From NCBI RefSeq assembly GCF_006965545.2, contig NZ_CP041372.2:2294001-2358000 (forward strand): a stretch of DNA of 64,000 bases. Direction: 5' to 3'. This DNA comes from Paenalkalicoccus suaedae. Lineage in GTDB: Bacteria > Bacillota > Bacilli > Bacillales > Salisediminibacteriaceae. The position numbers were made by a program, and so were the translations under genes. A model generated the notes under the pieces. The model made no database searches. It saw nothing but the letters and a program-made list of their open reading frames with translations, and was not told where the DNA came from. Positions 15,249 through 23,358 of the stretch are shown piece after piece. The stretch's first letter is position 1, and every line of letters begins with the position of its first letter.

Positions 15249-15611
15249 TTACTCGCCCTCCTCAATTGGCTTCAAACTGTCTGCGTCTACGCTCCAAAAA
15301 GTGCCATCAGAAAGCACATCTACATCAGCAACAACCCTTACCACTTTTACTTTTCCTTTTGTGGGATGATGATAAAAATTTCCAACCTGTATTAATTCTG
15401 AATTTTTTTTAATTGGTTTTAGGTCTCCATAATCCACATTCACATCACAGCCGATGTTAGGTGCATGCACATTAGCAATGTGTGTTGATTTAAACACTTC
15501 CTTCTCTCCAGTCACATGCAATGATTTCTCTGCTATTGATGGATATATATTTAAAACTCGTACCATTCCTAAACCTTCTACTAGCGCCCAATCCCCAACT
15601 TGTAGTGTCAT
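15249..15611 (-). CDS. Phage protein of unknown function, beta-rich
   Basis: A 120-residue protein (MTLQVGDWALVEGLGMVRVL) rich in Val, Asp and Gly with two similar-looking halves, each with a VGDWALV/VGNFYHH opening and an ISSLKPI-like end (DLKPIKKN and DSLKPIEE). This suggests a duplicated small beta barrel of the SH3 or KOW type. No function known. Confidence 0.55.
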   Translation of the reverse strand: MTLQVGDWALVEGLGMVRVLNIYPSIAEKSLHVTGEKEVFKSTHIANVHAPNIGCDVNVDYGDLKPIKKNSELIQVGNFYHHPTKGKVKVVRVVADVDVLSDGTFWSVDADSLKPIEEGE

Positions 15612-15916
15612 GATTTGTCCTCCTCCGACCAGTCGAATACGAGGTAATGCTGTGGTTTAGTGATCCTAAAGAAAGCGCCTATCTCTTCCTCTCTCACTTC
15701 ATACCGCACCTTGACGCCATCTAAAAACGTTTCTACGATGTTGGCAAAATCTTGTGACCTCATGTATTCTAGGTCTTCTGAAATAGTAAATTTTTGTTGC
15801 GTAAAACCTTTTTTAGCTGTAAATATCAGTTCCATCTGTTTTTGTTCAACTACTTCTCTCGCTTGTTCTTGAAGAAATGTATCCCTAGCCGTGCGTAAGT
15901 CGTGTGCAAAGTTCAT
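15608..15916 (-). CDS. Phage protein of unknown function
   Basis: The second ATG (15916) is preferred because GAGGAGGA is six bases before it. The 102-residue product has a helical N-terminal half (DLRTARDTFLQEQAREVVEQ) and a beta-like C-terminal half ending FRITKPQHYLVFDWSEED. It overlaps the next gene by four bases (ATGA type). Function unknown. Confidence 0.5.
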   Translation of the reverse strand: MNFAHDLRTARDTFLQEQAREVVEQKQMELIFTAKKGFTQQKFTISEDLEYMRSQDFANIVETFLDGVKVRYEVREEEIGAFFRITKPQHYLVFDWSEEDKS

Positions 15917-15932
15917 TGTCATTCCTCCTCGT

Positions 15933-16220
15933 TTAGATCAATCCTGTTTGGATGCTCGTAATCTTTAACCTATAAACAGCTTGATGGTTATAAAGCTGAT
16001 TAATCTTGATTTTGCTGTGTTCGAACTCTGTATCACCACGTTTTGATTTAATCCCCATGACAAGCAATTCTTTTTCATTCACATTTAGAATGAGATACTT
16101 GCTCGTAACCATCGTGCTTCCTGACATGTTATGGACAACAGCAACCTCGATGATGTTTCCTTCTCTGATCTGTGTTTCATCAAAAATAGCTGTATTGGTT
16201 ATTGCCACTCCTGTTTTCAA
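15933..16220 (-). CDS. Phage protein of unknown function, TTG start
   Basis: The TTG at 16220 lies seven bases after AAGGAGG and is preferred over the TTG six bases upstream, which is too close. The 95-residue product is beta-rich (GNIIEVAVVHNMSGSTMVTS; YLILNVNEKELLVMGI). No recognised motif. Confidence 0.5.
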   Translation of the reverse strand: MKTGVAITNTAIFDETQIREGNIIEVAVVHNMSGSTMVTSKYLILNVNEKELLVMGIKSKRGDTEFEHSKIKINQLYNHQAVYRLKITSIQTGLI

Positions 16221-16232
16221 GGTCAATCCTCC

Positions 16233-17042
16233 TTATTTTTCAAACGCCTTAAGCCTGTAGTCCTTGCCGTACATCTTGATTGGATAGATGCCCTCCATCA
16301 TTCTGCTAAAGTTTCGAGCGCCTAAAATTTTGCCCAGTCCTTCGGGATCATAGTTCGTCGTGTAAATTGTATGCTTACCTGCGCGACCATCAATGATCTC
16401 CCAAAGCTTCGACACAGCCCACGTTACCTCGTCATCTTTTGCTTTCTTAGTCTGCTCAGCGCCAATGTCATCTAAAACAAGACAATCCACCTCTTGGATC
16501 GTGCGTAAGATACTAAGCTCGGTGACGTCGCTGTTGCGATTGAACGTACTCTTGATCTTGGTCATCAGCATTGGCACCGATATAAAGATCGAGTTAATTC
16601 GTTTATCCACGAGCTCTTTCACGATCGATACGGCTAGATGACTCTTGCCAGTACCGTAGCTACCCATTAGCAGCAGATTCACAGGGTTATCAAAGCTAAA
16701 GTTTTCGGCGTAACGTTCACAGTGGCGTTTGGCTTTCTTCAAGTCGTCTTCTTCGGGATGGTAGTTATCGAATGTCGCCACCTTAAGCCGATCGTTTATC
16801 AAGCTCGCATCGTCAAACATGCGTGAGGACTCTAGTAGCTTGCGACGGTGGATCATGTTCTTAGCCTCTTCCTCTAGTCGTTTGTCCTCTAGCGCTATCT
16901 CTTCGCAGTAGAAGCAAAAGACGCTGTCATCGCGGTAGTGCATGTATTTCTTACAGTTAGGACACCTCTCGTCAGAAAGGGAGGTCATCTGTTTGCGCTG
17001 CATCAAAGTCATATCCTGCGTAACTTGGCTTAGGCTGTCCAT
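16233..17042 (-). CDS. DnaC-like helicase loader ATPase
   Basis: A 269-residue DnaC/DnaI-type AAA+ ATPase that loads the replicative helicase on the phage origin. The start at ATG 17042 (MDSLSQVTQDMTL) has AAGGGGG seven bases before it; the longer open frame has none. A zinc ribbon (CPNCKKYMHYRDDSVFCFYC) is at the N-terminus, then Walker A GSYGTGKSHLA, Walker B CLVLDDIGAEQ and an arginine finger region GARNFSRMMEG. It overlaps the replisome organiser by about 71 bases, a long overlap suggesting tight co-translation. Confidence 0.87.
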   Translation of the reverse strand: MDSLSQVTQDMTLMQRKQMTSLSDERCPNCKKYMHYRDDSVFCFYCEEIALEDKRLEEEAKNMIHRRKLLESSRMFDDASLINDRLKVATFDNYHPEEDDLKKAKRHCERYAENFSFDNPVNLLLMGSYGTGKSHLAVSIVKELVDKRINSIFISVPMLMTKIKSTFNRNSDVTELSILRTIQEVDCLVLDDIGAEQTKKAKDDEVTWAVSKLWEIIDGRAGKHTIYTTNYDPEGLGKILGARNFSRMMEGIYPIKMYGKDYRLKAFEK

Positions 17043-17817
17043 GATGTGCCCCCTTCCTGTCATTCGCCTTGACCTCTTCGAGAGTTAGCAAGGATTCGTT
17101 GTTCCAGTTCTTGAGGATGCCCTCGACGTATTTCAAGTAACGTTTGTTATTCGAGCATGCTATTTTCATGGCTTCAAGAATCATTTCAGATGGATTCTTA
17201 AATCTAGAGTCATCCAACCACGACAACAACTGGTTTTTTCCATGTACGTTGTTGTATCCAAAGTCGTTATCATCCCAAAAATTTACGATGCTCGACACTG
17301 CCTCTTTTTCTTCTTCTTTTTCTTCTTCTTTTTCTTCTTCTTTTTCTTCTTCTTTTTCTTCTTCTTGTCCCCTTATCGTGGTACGACTCGTGGACGACTC
17401 GTGGTACGTATCGTACAAAGCCTTGATATCTCTGCGTTCTACGTTTTCTGCGATGATCGGAATGAGAGATTTGTCCTTGACCTCTTTCAATTCCGAGTTC
17501 ACACAGTCGATTACTGGCTTACCTCCACGATCAAGGTTGTATTTGCCCCAATTTTTGATAGCAAGCTCTCTCGTTTCCTCGTTATAAATCACTAAATTAT
17601 GGTGGCGAGTAAAACGATCTAAAAGGGCATTGACACTCTCCATTGAATATCCAGTGTCAAAGGCTATTTGCTTCTTTGTGATCTGATAAATACCAATCTG
17701 CGTTGTTTTCGGATTCGTCAGCAGATAAAGAAAGAAGTATTTATCCTCGGGTGTCATCTCCTCTACGACTCGGACATCGTTCCAAAAGTCGGTGTGTACC
17801 TTTCTAAATTTCGCCAT
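16972..17817 (-). CDS. Phage replisome organiser, DnaD-like
   Basis: A 281-residue protein. The start at ATG 17817 (MAKFRKVHTDFWNDVRVVEE) is nine bases after GAGGGG. Residues 1-110 are the winged-helix replication initiator domain (EDKYFFLYLLTNPKTTQIG, ITKKQIAFDTGYSMESVNAL), residues about 155-178 an EEEK repeat linker, and residues 190-255 a DnaD-like domain (WDDNDFGYNNVHGKNQ, KYVEGILKNW). It binds the phage origin and recruits the loader encoded next to it. Phage origins of this type often lie inside this gene; repeats at 17303-17408 are candidates. Confidence 0.82.
   Translation of the reverse strand: MAKFRKVHTDFWNDVRVVEEMTPEDKYFFLYLLTNPKTTQIGIYQITKKQIAFDTGYSMESVNALLDRFTRHHNLVIYNEETRELAIKNWGKYNLDRGGKPVIDCVNSELKEVKDKSLIPIIAENVERRDIKALYDTYHESSTSRTTIRGQEEEKEEEKEEEKEEEKEEEKEAVSSIVNFWDDNDFGYNNVHGKNQLLSWLDDSRFKNPSEMILEAMKIACSNNKRYLKYVEGILKNWNNESLLTLEEVKANDRKGAHHGQPKPSYAGYDFDAAQTDDLPF
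17303..17366. repeat. 12-bp tandem repeat coding for EEEK linker
   Basis: About five copies of TTCTTCTTTTTC (plus strand) in the replisome organiser gene give a run of (EEEK) in the protein. The copies are almost perfect, so the length probably varies by slippage in steps of four residues without breaking the frame. The strand asymmetry (pure pyrimidine on plus) could ease unwinding near an origin. Confidence 0.85.
17376..17408. repeat. Short direct repeats, possible phage origin iterons
   Basis: TCGTGGTACG occurs at 17376-17385 and 17399-17408, and CGACTCGTGG at 17384-17393 and 17395-17404. They interlock in 33 bp next to the pyrimidine-rich repeat, inside the replisome organiser gene. Iterons with a neighbouring easily melted tract within this gene are known for related phages; here the assignment as origin is inference. 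Confidence 0.4.
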
Positions 17818-17843
17818 ATTGCTCATCCCCTCGTTGCTGTTAC

Positions 17844-17984
17844 TTACTTAACCTCTCGCCAGCCTTGCCGACGCCTTGCGTTTAGCTCGTCCTTACGAAG
17901 TTGCTCATACAGCCAAACTTTGTGATCTCCCTCACGTCTGTACAGCAGCACGCCTTTTCTGCCTCGTTTGCGGTTGTTAGCCAT
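17844..17984 (-). CDS. Small basic phage protein (46 residues)
   Basis: The start at ATG 17984 (MANNRKRGRKGVLLYRREGD) overlaps the stop of the YopX gene (ATGGCTAA), which argues for coupled translation. The product is strongly basic and could bind nucleic acid. A longer open frame upstream has no better ribosome site. Function unknown. Confidence 0.5.
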   Translation of the reverse strand: MANNRKRGRKGVLLYRREGDHKVWLYEQLRKDELNARRRQGWREVK

Positions 17985-18378
17985 TGGACTGTTCCAGTAA
18001 TAGTAGTTCTGGATTCTCGTAGATGTTTCCGATGACTTCAAACTCCTCGTCATTAATTAGAGCTTGGTACAAATCGTGTTCATTATCATTGCTTTTTACG
18101 ATCCACATACCGTATGCAAATACGACTTTTCCTGTAATAATGCAGTCGCTTGTTAGACCTCCTGTTCGCAATGAATCAAAGTCGTTGAATGTTACAACAT
18201 CTGCCTCGTAAATCTCCACGCCGTTCTTGTCTTTTAATCCTGTGTATTGTAATGGTTTAAAGTTGTCATACTTACCTTCAAAAACTGTCACGATATCGAC
18301 CAAATATCTTAATACTTGTTTTAGATCTAGCATTTCTTTTGTGTTATCTTTCCAAAAGCGATATTTATGCTCTCTCAT
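17977..18378 (-). CDS. YopX-family phage protein
   Basis: A 133-residue protein with the YopX pattern: MREHKYRFWKDNTKEM at the N-terminus, PLQYTGLKDKNGVEIYEADV in the centre (the QYTGLKDKNG phrase is the family hallmark) and EVIGNIYENPELL at the end. The start at ATG 18378 is preferred over upstream options since YopX proteins begin just before the RFW box. YopX proteins are common in Firmicutes phages; their role is unknown. Confidence 0.85.
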   Translation of the reverse strand: MREHKYRFWKDNTKEMLDLKQVLRYLVDIVTVFEGKYDNFKPLQYTGLKDKNGVEIYEADVVTFNDFDSLRTGGLTSDCIITGKVVFAYGMWIVKSNDNEHDLYQALINDEEFEVIGNIYENPELLLLEQSNG

Positions 18379-18547
18379 TGCCCTCTCTCCTCTCACAAAT
18401 AGCGTTTCTTTGCTTAATCTCGACCAGTACCATGTCGCTGTGATTACGTCTCAAGTACGCTTTTACAAACGCCTCGTAGACTGCCTTTTTGTTTTCGCTT
18501 GTCGATGCAATGTTGATGATGGGTTGTGGGATGGGGATCTTGTACAT
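18365..18547 (-). CDS. Small phage protein of unknown function
   Basis: A 60-residue protein (MYKIPIPQPIINIASTSENK) with a short hydrophobic N-terminus and a basic helical part (FVKAYLRRNHSDMVLVE). It overlaps the hydrolase stop by one base and the YopX start by 14. No motif recognised. Confidence 0.5.
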   Translation of the reverse strand: MYKIPIPQPIINIASTSENKKAVYEAFVKAYLRRNHSDMVLVEIKQRNAICERREGNERA

Positions 18548-19245
18548 CAAGGTACGTACACCACCTTGCCAGTGACCTCTTGCACCTCACGTTTAAAGCG
18601 TTCCTCGTCGCTGTTGCTGTCACTTAGGTGTAGGAGCCATATCTCCTGTACCTTCGATAAATCGTTGGCGAGTAAAAACTCCTTCACGTTGTCTAAGCTA
18701 AAGTGTGAGCGTAGCAAGCGCTTTTTCTGTGCCTTGTGCGTACGTCCAGTTGAGATGTTTCGATCTAAGATGTCCTCCGAGTAATTACACTCCACCATGA
18801 TGTGTGTTAAGCCTTTAAATCTGTATCGAACAAAGTACGTGTCAGATGCAAACAGCAGCTTGTCACCATTCTTCGATGCGATCAAGAAGCCTAGTGGCTC
18901 CGATACGTCGTGTTCGACCTCGAATGGCATGATCGTAAGTGTGCCAAGGGTAAAGGGTTGCTTTGCTTCGATCGTTTTCAGGCGGTGTCCAGTAGCTCCT
19001 AACGCTTCTTTGGTGCCAAGGGATAGGTAAATGTCGATGCCTGCCTTGGCGACGTCTTCAATCGCCTTACAGTGATCTAAATGCTCGTGTGAGATTAAGC
19101 AGCCTGCAAGACTGCTAGTCTCAAAATCTAGCTTGCGCTGTATCTTCTTAAACGGAATGCCTGCCTCGATCAGGATGGAGGTAATGCCATCACTGATGTA
19201 ATAGCAGTTACCTGTTGATCCTGTCGCTAATGTCTTGATGATCAT
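18547..19245 (-). CDS. MBL-fold metallo-hydrolase (YycJ-like)
   Basis: A 232-residue metallo-beta-lactamase fold protein. The zinc site is visible in SHEHLDHCKAI (about 53-63) and downstream metal ligands are probably in EVEHDV (about 113) and LLFASDTYF (about 130), with a final LHLSDSNSDEER. It resembles YycJ/WalJ-type hydrolases, which include proposed nucleases. It is between the recombination genes and the replication genes, where phages usually carry an exonuclease, so a nuclease role is a reasonable inference but not shown. Confidence 0.8.
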   Translation of the reverse strand: MIIKTLATGSTGNCYYISDGITSILIEAGIPFKKIQRKLDFETSSLAGCLISHEHLDHCKAIEDVAKAGIDIYLSLGTKEALGATGHRLKTIEAKQPFTLGTLTIMPFEVEHDVSEPLGFLIASKNGDKLLFASDTYFVRYRFKGLTHIMVECNYSEDILDRNISTGRTHKAQKKRLLRSHFSLDNVKEFLLANDLSKVQEIWLLHLSDSNSDEERFKREVQEVTGKVVYVP

Positions 19246-19247
19246 GA

Positions 19248-20411
19248 TTAAAATCCTAGACCAGGTTGATCGGAGTTCTGCGCTTTGTCGAAGTCATCGT
19301 ATATATCTTGATGCTTGCTATCTTTTTGCGGAGCATCGAATATTTCTCCAGTGTCCACGTCGATCGTTTCCGTTTGCTTAGGTGGATCTGCTTGCGGTTT
19401 CACTTCTGGTTCTGGATCTGGAGTAGGATCGTCATCTACTTCACTATGAGGAATGTCAATAAACGCTTGATTAGCATTGCGGCTGATGTCTTCTTGTACT
19501 TGTTTCGTGTACTCGTCTGTCGTAGCTCGTTCGTACTGGATAGATGCAAATGACGTAGCAAAGTCTTTGGGGATTTTCTTTACAACGTTGTTTCGCATTT
19601 TACGGATGATCATAGACTCACGGCTTTGTGGATCCTTCCATGCCGGGCTGATATATTGCTGAATATCTTCACTATCTAGCGCGTCATCTAAGCTCATTTC
19701 CTTTACCTTGTTCATGATCTCGTTTTTCTTTGCGTCAATTTCCTGCTTTTGCTTAGGGCTGGCATCGAATCGACTTTTCGCAATCCCAAACGTTTCATTC
19801 ATAAGGTTGTTTTTAATGTGAGCGATTAGGTTACGAACGACGTCCTCGCGTTCTCCGATATGGTATTCCACGACGTCGTTTGTCTTGATGATCGGATAAA
19901 CAACACGTAGCACCTTGCCCTTGCCTGTAGGCGACCAAGATGGTGGAGATAACTCAAGCCCTGTATAAGTTGGATAGGTAAAGGCATCACCTTCACGAAC
20001 CAGCCATACTTGTGCTACTTGCTTCACATCTCGACCGAATCGAGAGAGGATGGCATCATTGCCATCGCCCTCAATCCCCATTTCGATTTGCTTCTTCCAT
20101 GCGTCCTTTTGCCCTGGAACCTTCACTTTGACGTTACGTGTTTGAAAGTACACCTCGCGTGGATCAGATGATGCATTAAGCTTTAAAGCAGACACTTTCA
20201 AGAGAATGTCCGTTAGGTTGTTTTGATCTAGGTCAGCGTCGTTCCATTTGATTCCTTTGGTATCAAGTACGTTGTTAATAGCTGCAATAGCATTGACGAC
20301 ACATGATTTTGAGTAGTCGTCCATATTTACACCATTGCTTGTTAATTGACGCTCAATCATCGGTGCGTACGTGCTACTTACCTTTGCTAATCCAGTTGAA
20401 AAGTCTCCCAT
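19248..20411 (-). CDS. Phage recombination-region protein, possible ssDNA annealing protein
   Basis: A 387-residue protein directly after the SMC-like ATPase. It has an N-terminal helical domain, a central beta-rich part (RFGRDVKQVAQVWLVREGDA; YPTYTGLELSPPSW) and an acidic, Pro-rich, disordered C-terminus (DDDPTPDPEPEVKPQADPP) ending in a short GLGF-type tail. Such an acidic tail is typical of ssDNA-binding and annealing partners. Position fits a RecT-type annealase but I do not see the classic RecT signature, so function is a guess from context. Confidence 0.5.
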   Translation of the reverse strand: MGDFSTGLAKVSSTYAPMIERQLTSNGVNMDDYSKSCVVNAIAAINNVLDTKGIKWNDADLDQNNLTDILLKVSALKLNASSDPREVYFQTRNVKVKVPGQKDAWKKQIEMGIEGDGNDAILSRFGRDVKQVAQVWLVREGDAFTYPTYTGLELSPPSWSPTGKGKVLRVVYPIIKTNDVVEYHIGEREDVVRNLIAHIKNNLMNETFGIAKSRFDASPKQKQEIDAKKNEIMNKVKEMSLDDALDSEDIQQYISPAWKDPQSRESMIIRKMRNNVVKKIPKDFATSFASIQYERATTDEYTKQVQEDISRNANQAFIDIPHSEVDDDPTPDPEPEVKPQADPPKQTETIDVDTGEIFDAPQKDSKHQDIYDDFDKAQNSDQPGLGF

Positions 20412-20412
20412 T

Positions 20413-22425
20413 CTATACCGCCTCCTGTTTGATTGGTGTTTCTACTCGTAGCTCTTTGTCTTGCTCGGACACGACTAGGCTAATGAGTTGTGCATCGATG
20501 TCGATTAGCTTTGTAACTGCCTCCGCGTTATCAACAAAGATTGGTGCAGACACTTGGTAGTGCTCGGCTAGTGTGTCGATGATGTCTAGGCCCACGTTGA
20601 TTCGTGCTGCATTGTTTAAGCCCTTGCTGTAAGGGACGCCATTGTACGTTGTCTCACACGTTTCTTTGACTCCCTCATTAATCTGCGTTTCGAAGAGCTT
20701 AAAGTTCGCCATCTTAAACTTGCTGTTGATCTTATCCTCTAGGAGCGCAACCTTTGCCTTGATAAACTCGTCCGCTAGATACACCTCTTGCTCTAGTTTT
20801 TCGTATTCGGATGCTAGTGTTCGTTCACGGTCTGCAAGCTCGTCACGGCGTTCCTGTGCGCGCTCATGCTGATCTAACATATCTAGTTGCTCACGTAATG
20901 CGTCACGCTTTGTGATAAGCTCCTGGCGATTCTCTTTAAGCTTTACGATCTGTTCATTTGCTTTCTCTTTGTTCATGTTTAACGTAAATTCCGTCTCGTT
21001 GATTTCGGTCATCTTTTCCTTGTATGCTTCCGTTTCTTCAAACGGCGTGAGGTTTGATTCCTTGTCTTTAAGTTGCGCCTTTAGCTCGTCAACATCGTTT
21101 GCTACCTCGCCGATCTTTTGCTCGACTTCTTTGGCGGCATCGTCCGCATCCTTGTAACGTTGCTCAAGTGTTTGGTAATCTACTTTTAGTCTTTTGCCTC
21201 GTGCATTGATGTCCTCAAGTTGCTGAGACTTACTAGCGTTAAAGGCTTGCTTTCGCTTGTTGTAGTCTTCTTTTGCCTTCTCGTGAGCTTCTTTGACTTG
21301 GTCGGCCGGCAATGCTTGCGCACATGTTGGACATGTATCCTCGCCAGTATGATGAAACTCTTCTTTATACTCTTGTGAGTTGATCTCACTAAACTTGTTA
21401 CGAAGCTTTTGGAGCTCTTGATTTGACCAATTACGATCATTTCCGAGCGATTCCATTTCGCGAACTAAACGACTATGTTGCGCTTGGAGATCAGACAGCC
21501 TGTCCTTTTTGTCGTTAAGCTCTTTCTTTAAATCCGATGTAGCAGCACGCTCTTTGTCTCCGTGCTCATACTTTAAATTTGTTAGTTGGCCTTTCAACTC
21601 CGTGATCTCGTTTTGATAGCTTGCAATTGCGTTACCGTTTCGAACCTGTGTGACCTCATCATCTAGCGCCTCGATCTTGGCATCTACAACGTCAATATCA
21701 TCCTTGATCTTTTCTCGCTTAAGACCTGCGATGTCAGGCAAGGTGCGATCGATTTCGTCAATACGTACCGGGATCGCCTCAAGCTCGTCGTTGATCTTCT
21801 TTTTCTTGCTCTTGACGATCGCTTTGATCTCGTCGATTGTGTGCTCTGCTAGGCGTCCTGACAGCTTTTTTAGCTTGTCATTGCTGTTTAGTACGTCTTC
21901 ATTCGATACGTCACCACACACCTCTAGGAGGATGTCACGGCGTTGCTCACGCTTAAGGTGTTCGTTAAAGTAGGCTGGATTGGTCAGGAGCTTAAATGTT
22001 TCCTCATCGATAAGCTCAGCCACTTTGGATTGATAGTCTCCTTTTTTGACTGGTACTTCATTAACGAGATAGTCTGTCGTGTGTCCAGTAAATTCGGATG
22101 TTGCGGCGCCGCGCTTCTTCGTCCACTTTTCCTTATAGATTTTTTGGAGTGTAAGAGGCTTGTTGTCGACGGTAAATGATGCGAGTACCTCATGCTCCAA
22201 GCCGTGGATCACATTACCGTCGGCATCGACCGTCTTGATTTGGAAGTCTGCGCGGTTGTTGGCGTCCTTATCAAGCAGGAGCCACATAGCTGCATCAAAG
22301 AGTGTTGTCTTCCCTGTCGCATTGTCACCAAAGATACGAGCATTGTCGCCGTCGGCGTGTAGTTCAAAGAGCTTAATGCCCTTAAAGTTGCGTAGTTTCA
22401 TTGTGATTAATTTGATTTTCTTCAT
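20413..22425 (-). CDS. Rad50/SbcC-like AAA ATPase
   Basis: A 670-residue SMC-type ATPase. Walker A is GDNATGKTT (about 33-41); two long coiled coils flank a zinc hook (TCPTC at about 363-367); the C-terminal lobe has the Walker B-like PIFVDNAEAV (about 633), where the usual Asp-Glu is Asp-Asn followed by Glu two positions later, as in related phage proteins. No SbcD nuclease is encoded next to it; the MBL hydrolase two genes on could supply one. Probable role in phage recombination or end processing. Confidence 0.83.
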   Translation of the reverse strand: MKKIKLITMKLRNFKGIKLFELHADGDNARIFGDNATGKTTLFDAAMWLLLDKDANNRADFQIKTVDADGNVIHGLEHEVLASFTVDNKPLTLQKIYKEKWTKKRGAATSEFTGHTTDYLVNEVPVKKGDYQSKVAELIDEETFKLLTNPAYFNEHLKREQRRDILLEVCGDVSNEDVLNSNDKLKKLSGRLAEHTIDEIKAIVKSKKKKINDELEAIPVRIDEIDRTLPDIAGLKREKIKDDIDVVDAKIEALDDEVTQVRNGNAIASYQNEITELKGQLTNLKYEHGDKERAATSDLKKELNDKKDRLSDLQAQHSRLVREMESLGNDRNWSNQELQKLRNKFSEINSQEYKEEFHHTGEDTCPTCAQALPADQVKEAHEKAKEDYNKRKQAFNASKSQQLEDINARGKRLKVDYQTLEQRYKDADDAAKEVEQKIGEVANDVDELKAQLKDKESNLTPFEETEAYKEKMTEINETEFTLNMNKEKANEQIVKLKENRQELITKRDALREQLDMLDQHERAQERRDELADRERTLASEYEKLEQEVYLADEFIKAKVALLEDKINSKFKMANFKLFETQINEGVKETCETTYNGVPYSKGLNNAARINVGLDIIDTLAEHYQVSAPIFVDNAEAVTKLIDIDAQLISLVVSEQDKELRVETPIKQEAV

Positions 22426-22441
22426 TGGATAAACCCTCCAC

Positions 22442-22541
22442 TTGTTTAATTTTTCGGGTTGTGCTATACTAAAGAGGACTATATCTTTAGAGGCAACAAT
22501 CCCTTGATCCGTTCAGTAGTGTAATTACTGGGCGGATCTTT
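22442..22541 (+). ncRNA. Candidate short plus-strand transcript with own promoter and terminator
   Basis: TTGTTT (22442-22447), 17 bases, then TATACT (22465-22470) with TGC before it make a good sigma-A promoter with extended -10. About 30 bases past the likely start, GATCCGTTCAGTA and TACTGGGCGGATC pair (22506-22537) and are followed by TTTTTT. The transcript would be about 65 nt, antisense to the 3' end of the small gene at 22525-22692. No open frame with a ribosome site is seen in it, so a regulatory RNA or an insulating terminator unit is likely. Confidence 0.5.
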
Positions 22542-22692
22542 TTTGGTATAGTTCGCTTTCGCGATACTCGACTTCACCTGCATACTCCTTAAGTCTTTCT
22601 AATTCTTGGATAACGTTTTCCGTCTTGCTAGCAGCAATCTTTGCCTCTCTTATCGCATCGTCTATAAGCCCAACCAGCTCTGTACCTGTCAT
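22525..22692 (-). CDS. Small helical phage protein (55 residues)
   Basis: Start ATG 22690-22692 after AAGGAGGTGAG, an optimal site; stop TAA 22525-22527. The product (MTGTELVGLIDDAIREAKIA) is a single charged helix or coiled coil. Its end overlaps the plus-strand terminator hairpin. Function unknown. Confidence 0.65.
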   Translation of the reverse strand: MTGTELVGLIDDAIREAKIAASKTENVIQELERLKEYAGEVEYRESELYQKRSAQ

Positions 22693-22705
22693 GTGTCTCA
22701 CCTCC

Positions 22706-22828
22706 TTAAAATGTCTTAAGAAAACTGAACATCATATATAGGGGAATGATGATCGCTACCCACACAATACCTTTTGCTGTGACCACATCGAGCAAGTGTA
22801 AGATGATTTCTTCCTGCTCATCCGTCAT
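22706..22828 (-). CDS. Small membrane phage protein (40 residues)
   Basis: Start ATG 22826-22828, stop TAA 22706-22708. The product begins MTDEQEEIILHLLDVV and has one hydrophobic stretch (GIVWVAIIIPLYMMFSFL) likely to span the membrane. Its start overlaps the stop of the next upstream gene (ATGA). Role unknown; small membrane proteins in this position can act in exclusion of other phages, but there is no direct evidence. Confidence 0.6.
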   Translation of the reverse strand: MTDEQEEIILHLLDVVTAKGIVWVAIIIPLYMMFSFLKTF

Positions 22829-22992
22829 TGATACACCGCCCTCTCAAAGCCAATGACCTGATGATCGATGTTGCCGATCTTGTCCAACACTGCCTGGTTA
22901 ACAGCCGGTCTGATTTCTGCCGAGCTATTAATCTCCAAATCTAGTTCCTCACACTTTCCGTTAATCTCTACGTAAACTCTTACAAGACGCAT
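22825..22992 (-). CDS. Small phage protein (55 residues)
   Basis: Start ATG 22990-22992 after GGAGGGTTT, stop TGA 22825-22827. The product (MRLVRVYVEINGKCEELDLE) has a beta-hairpin N-terminus and a helical part. It overlaps genes on both sides by a few bases. Function unknown. Confidence 0.6.
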   Translation of the reverse strand: MRLVRVYVEINGKCEELDLEINSSAEIRPAVNQAVLDKIGNIDHQVIGFERAVYQ

Positions 22993-23258
22993 ATAAACCC
23001 TCCTACAATTCGTGTTAGTGCCTCAAGTACCGGTTGGATCGTTGTTACATCCATGCCTACCATCGCGGCTATCATTAAGTCCTGTGCGTTTGTGTGACGC
23101 ATCCAGTTTGTAAACATGCTCAATTCGATTCGTTGCTTGCCTGTCTCCATCTTGCTGACTGCGGATATTGAGGTATACATATCGTGTGCCATTCGTTCCT
23201 GCGAAAATCCGGCACGCTCCCTCGCTTGTCTCATCACCTTGCCAAAATCTAGTTCCAT
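22980..23258 (-). CDS. XRE-family HTH protein
   Basis: A 92-residue protein with a Cro/CI-type helix-turn-helix at residues 5-60 (GKVMRQARERAGFSQERMAH; TSISAVSKMETGKQRIELS) and a hydrophobic C-terminal part (MIAAMVGMDVTTIQPVLEAL). It is the third XRE protein of this prophage and lies inside the early operon, so it may tune early genes. A TTTCG-ATAAA-CGAAA inverted repeat at 23273-23287, just before its start, could be its operator. Confidence 0.78.
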   Translation of the reverse strand: MELDFGKVMRQARERAGFSQERMAHDMYTSISAVSKMETGKQRIELSMFTNWMRHTNAQDLMIAAMVGMDVTTIQPVLEALTRIVGGFICVL

Positions 23259-23358
23259 CTACATGCACTCCCTTTCGATAAACGAAATTTTTCGAGAAGA
23301 GAAAAGAAATGCCACCACTTTCGTAGTAAGATTTACTTAAGACCTCCTCCCAGGTTGA

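Noticed and set aside
17242-17595. Plus-strand poly-Phe reading frame
   Set aside because: It is the complement of the EEEK repeat in the replisome organiser gene.
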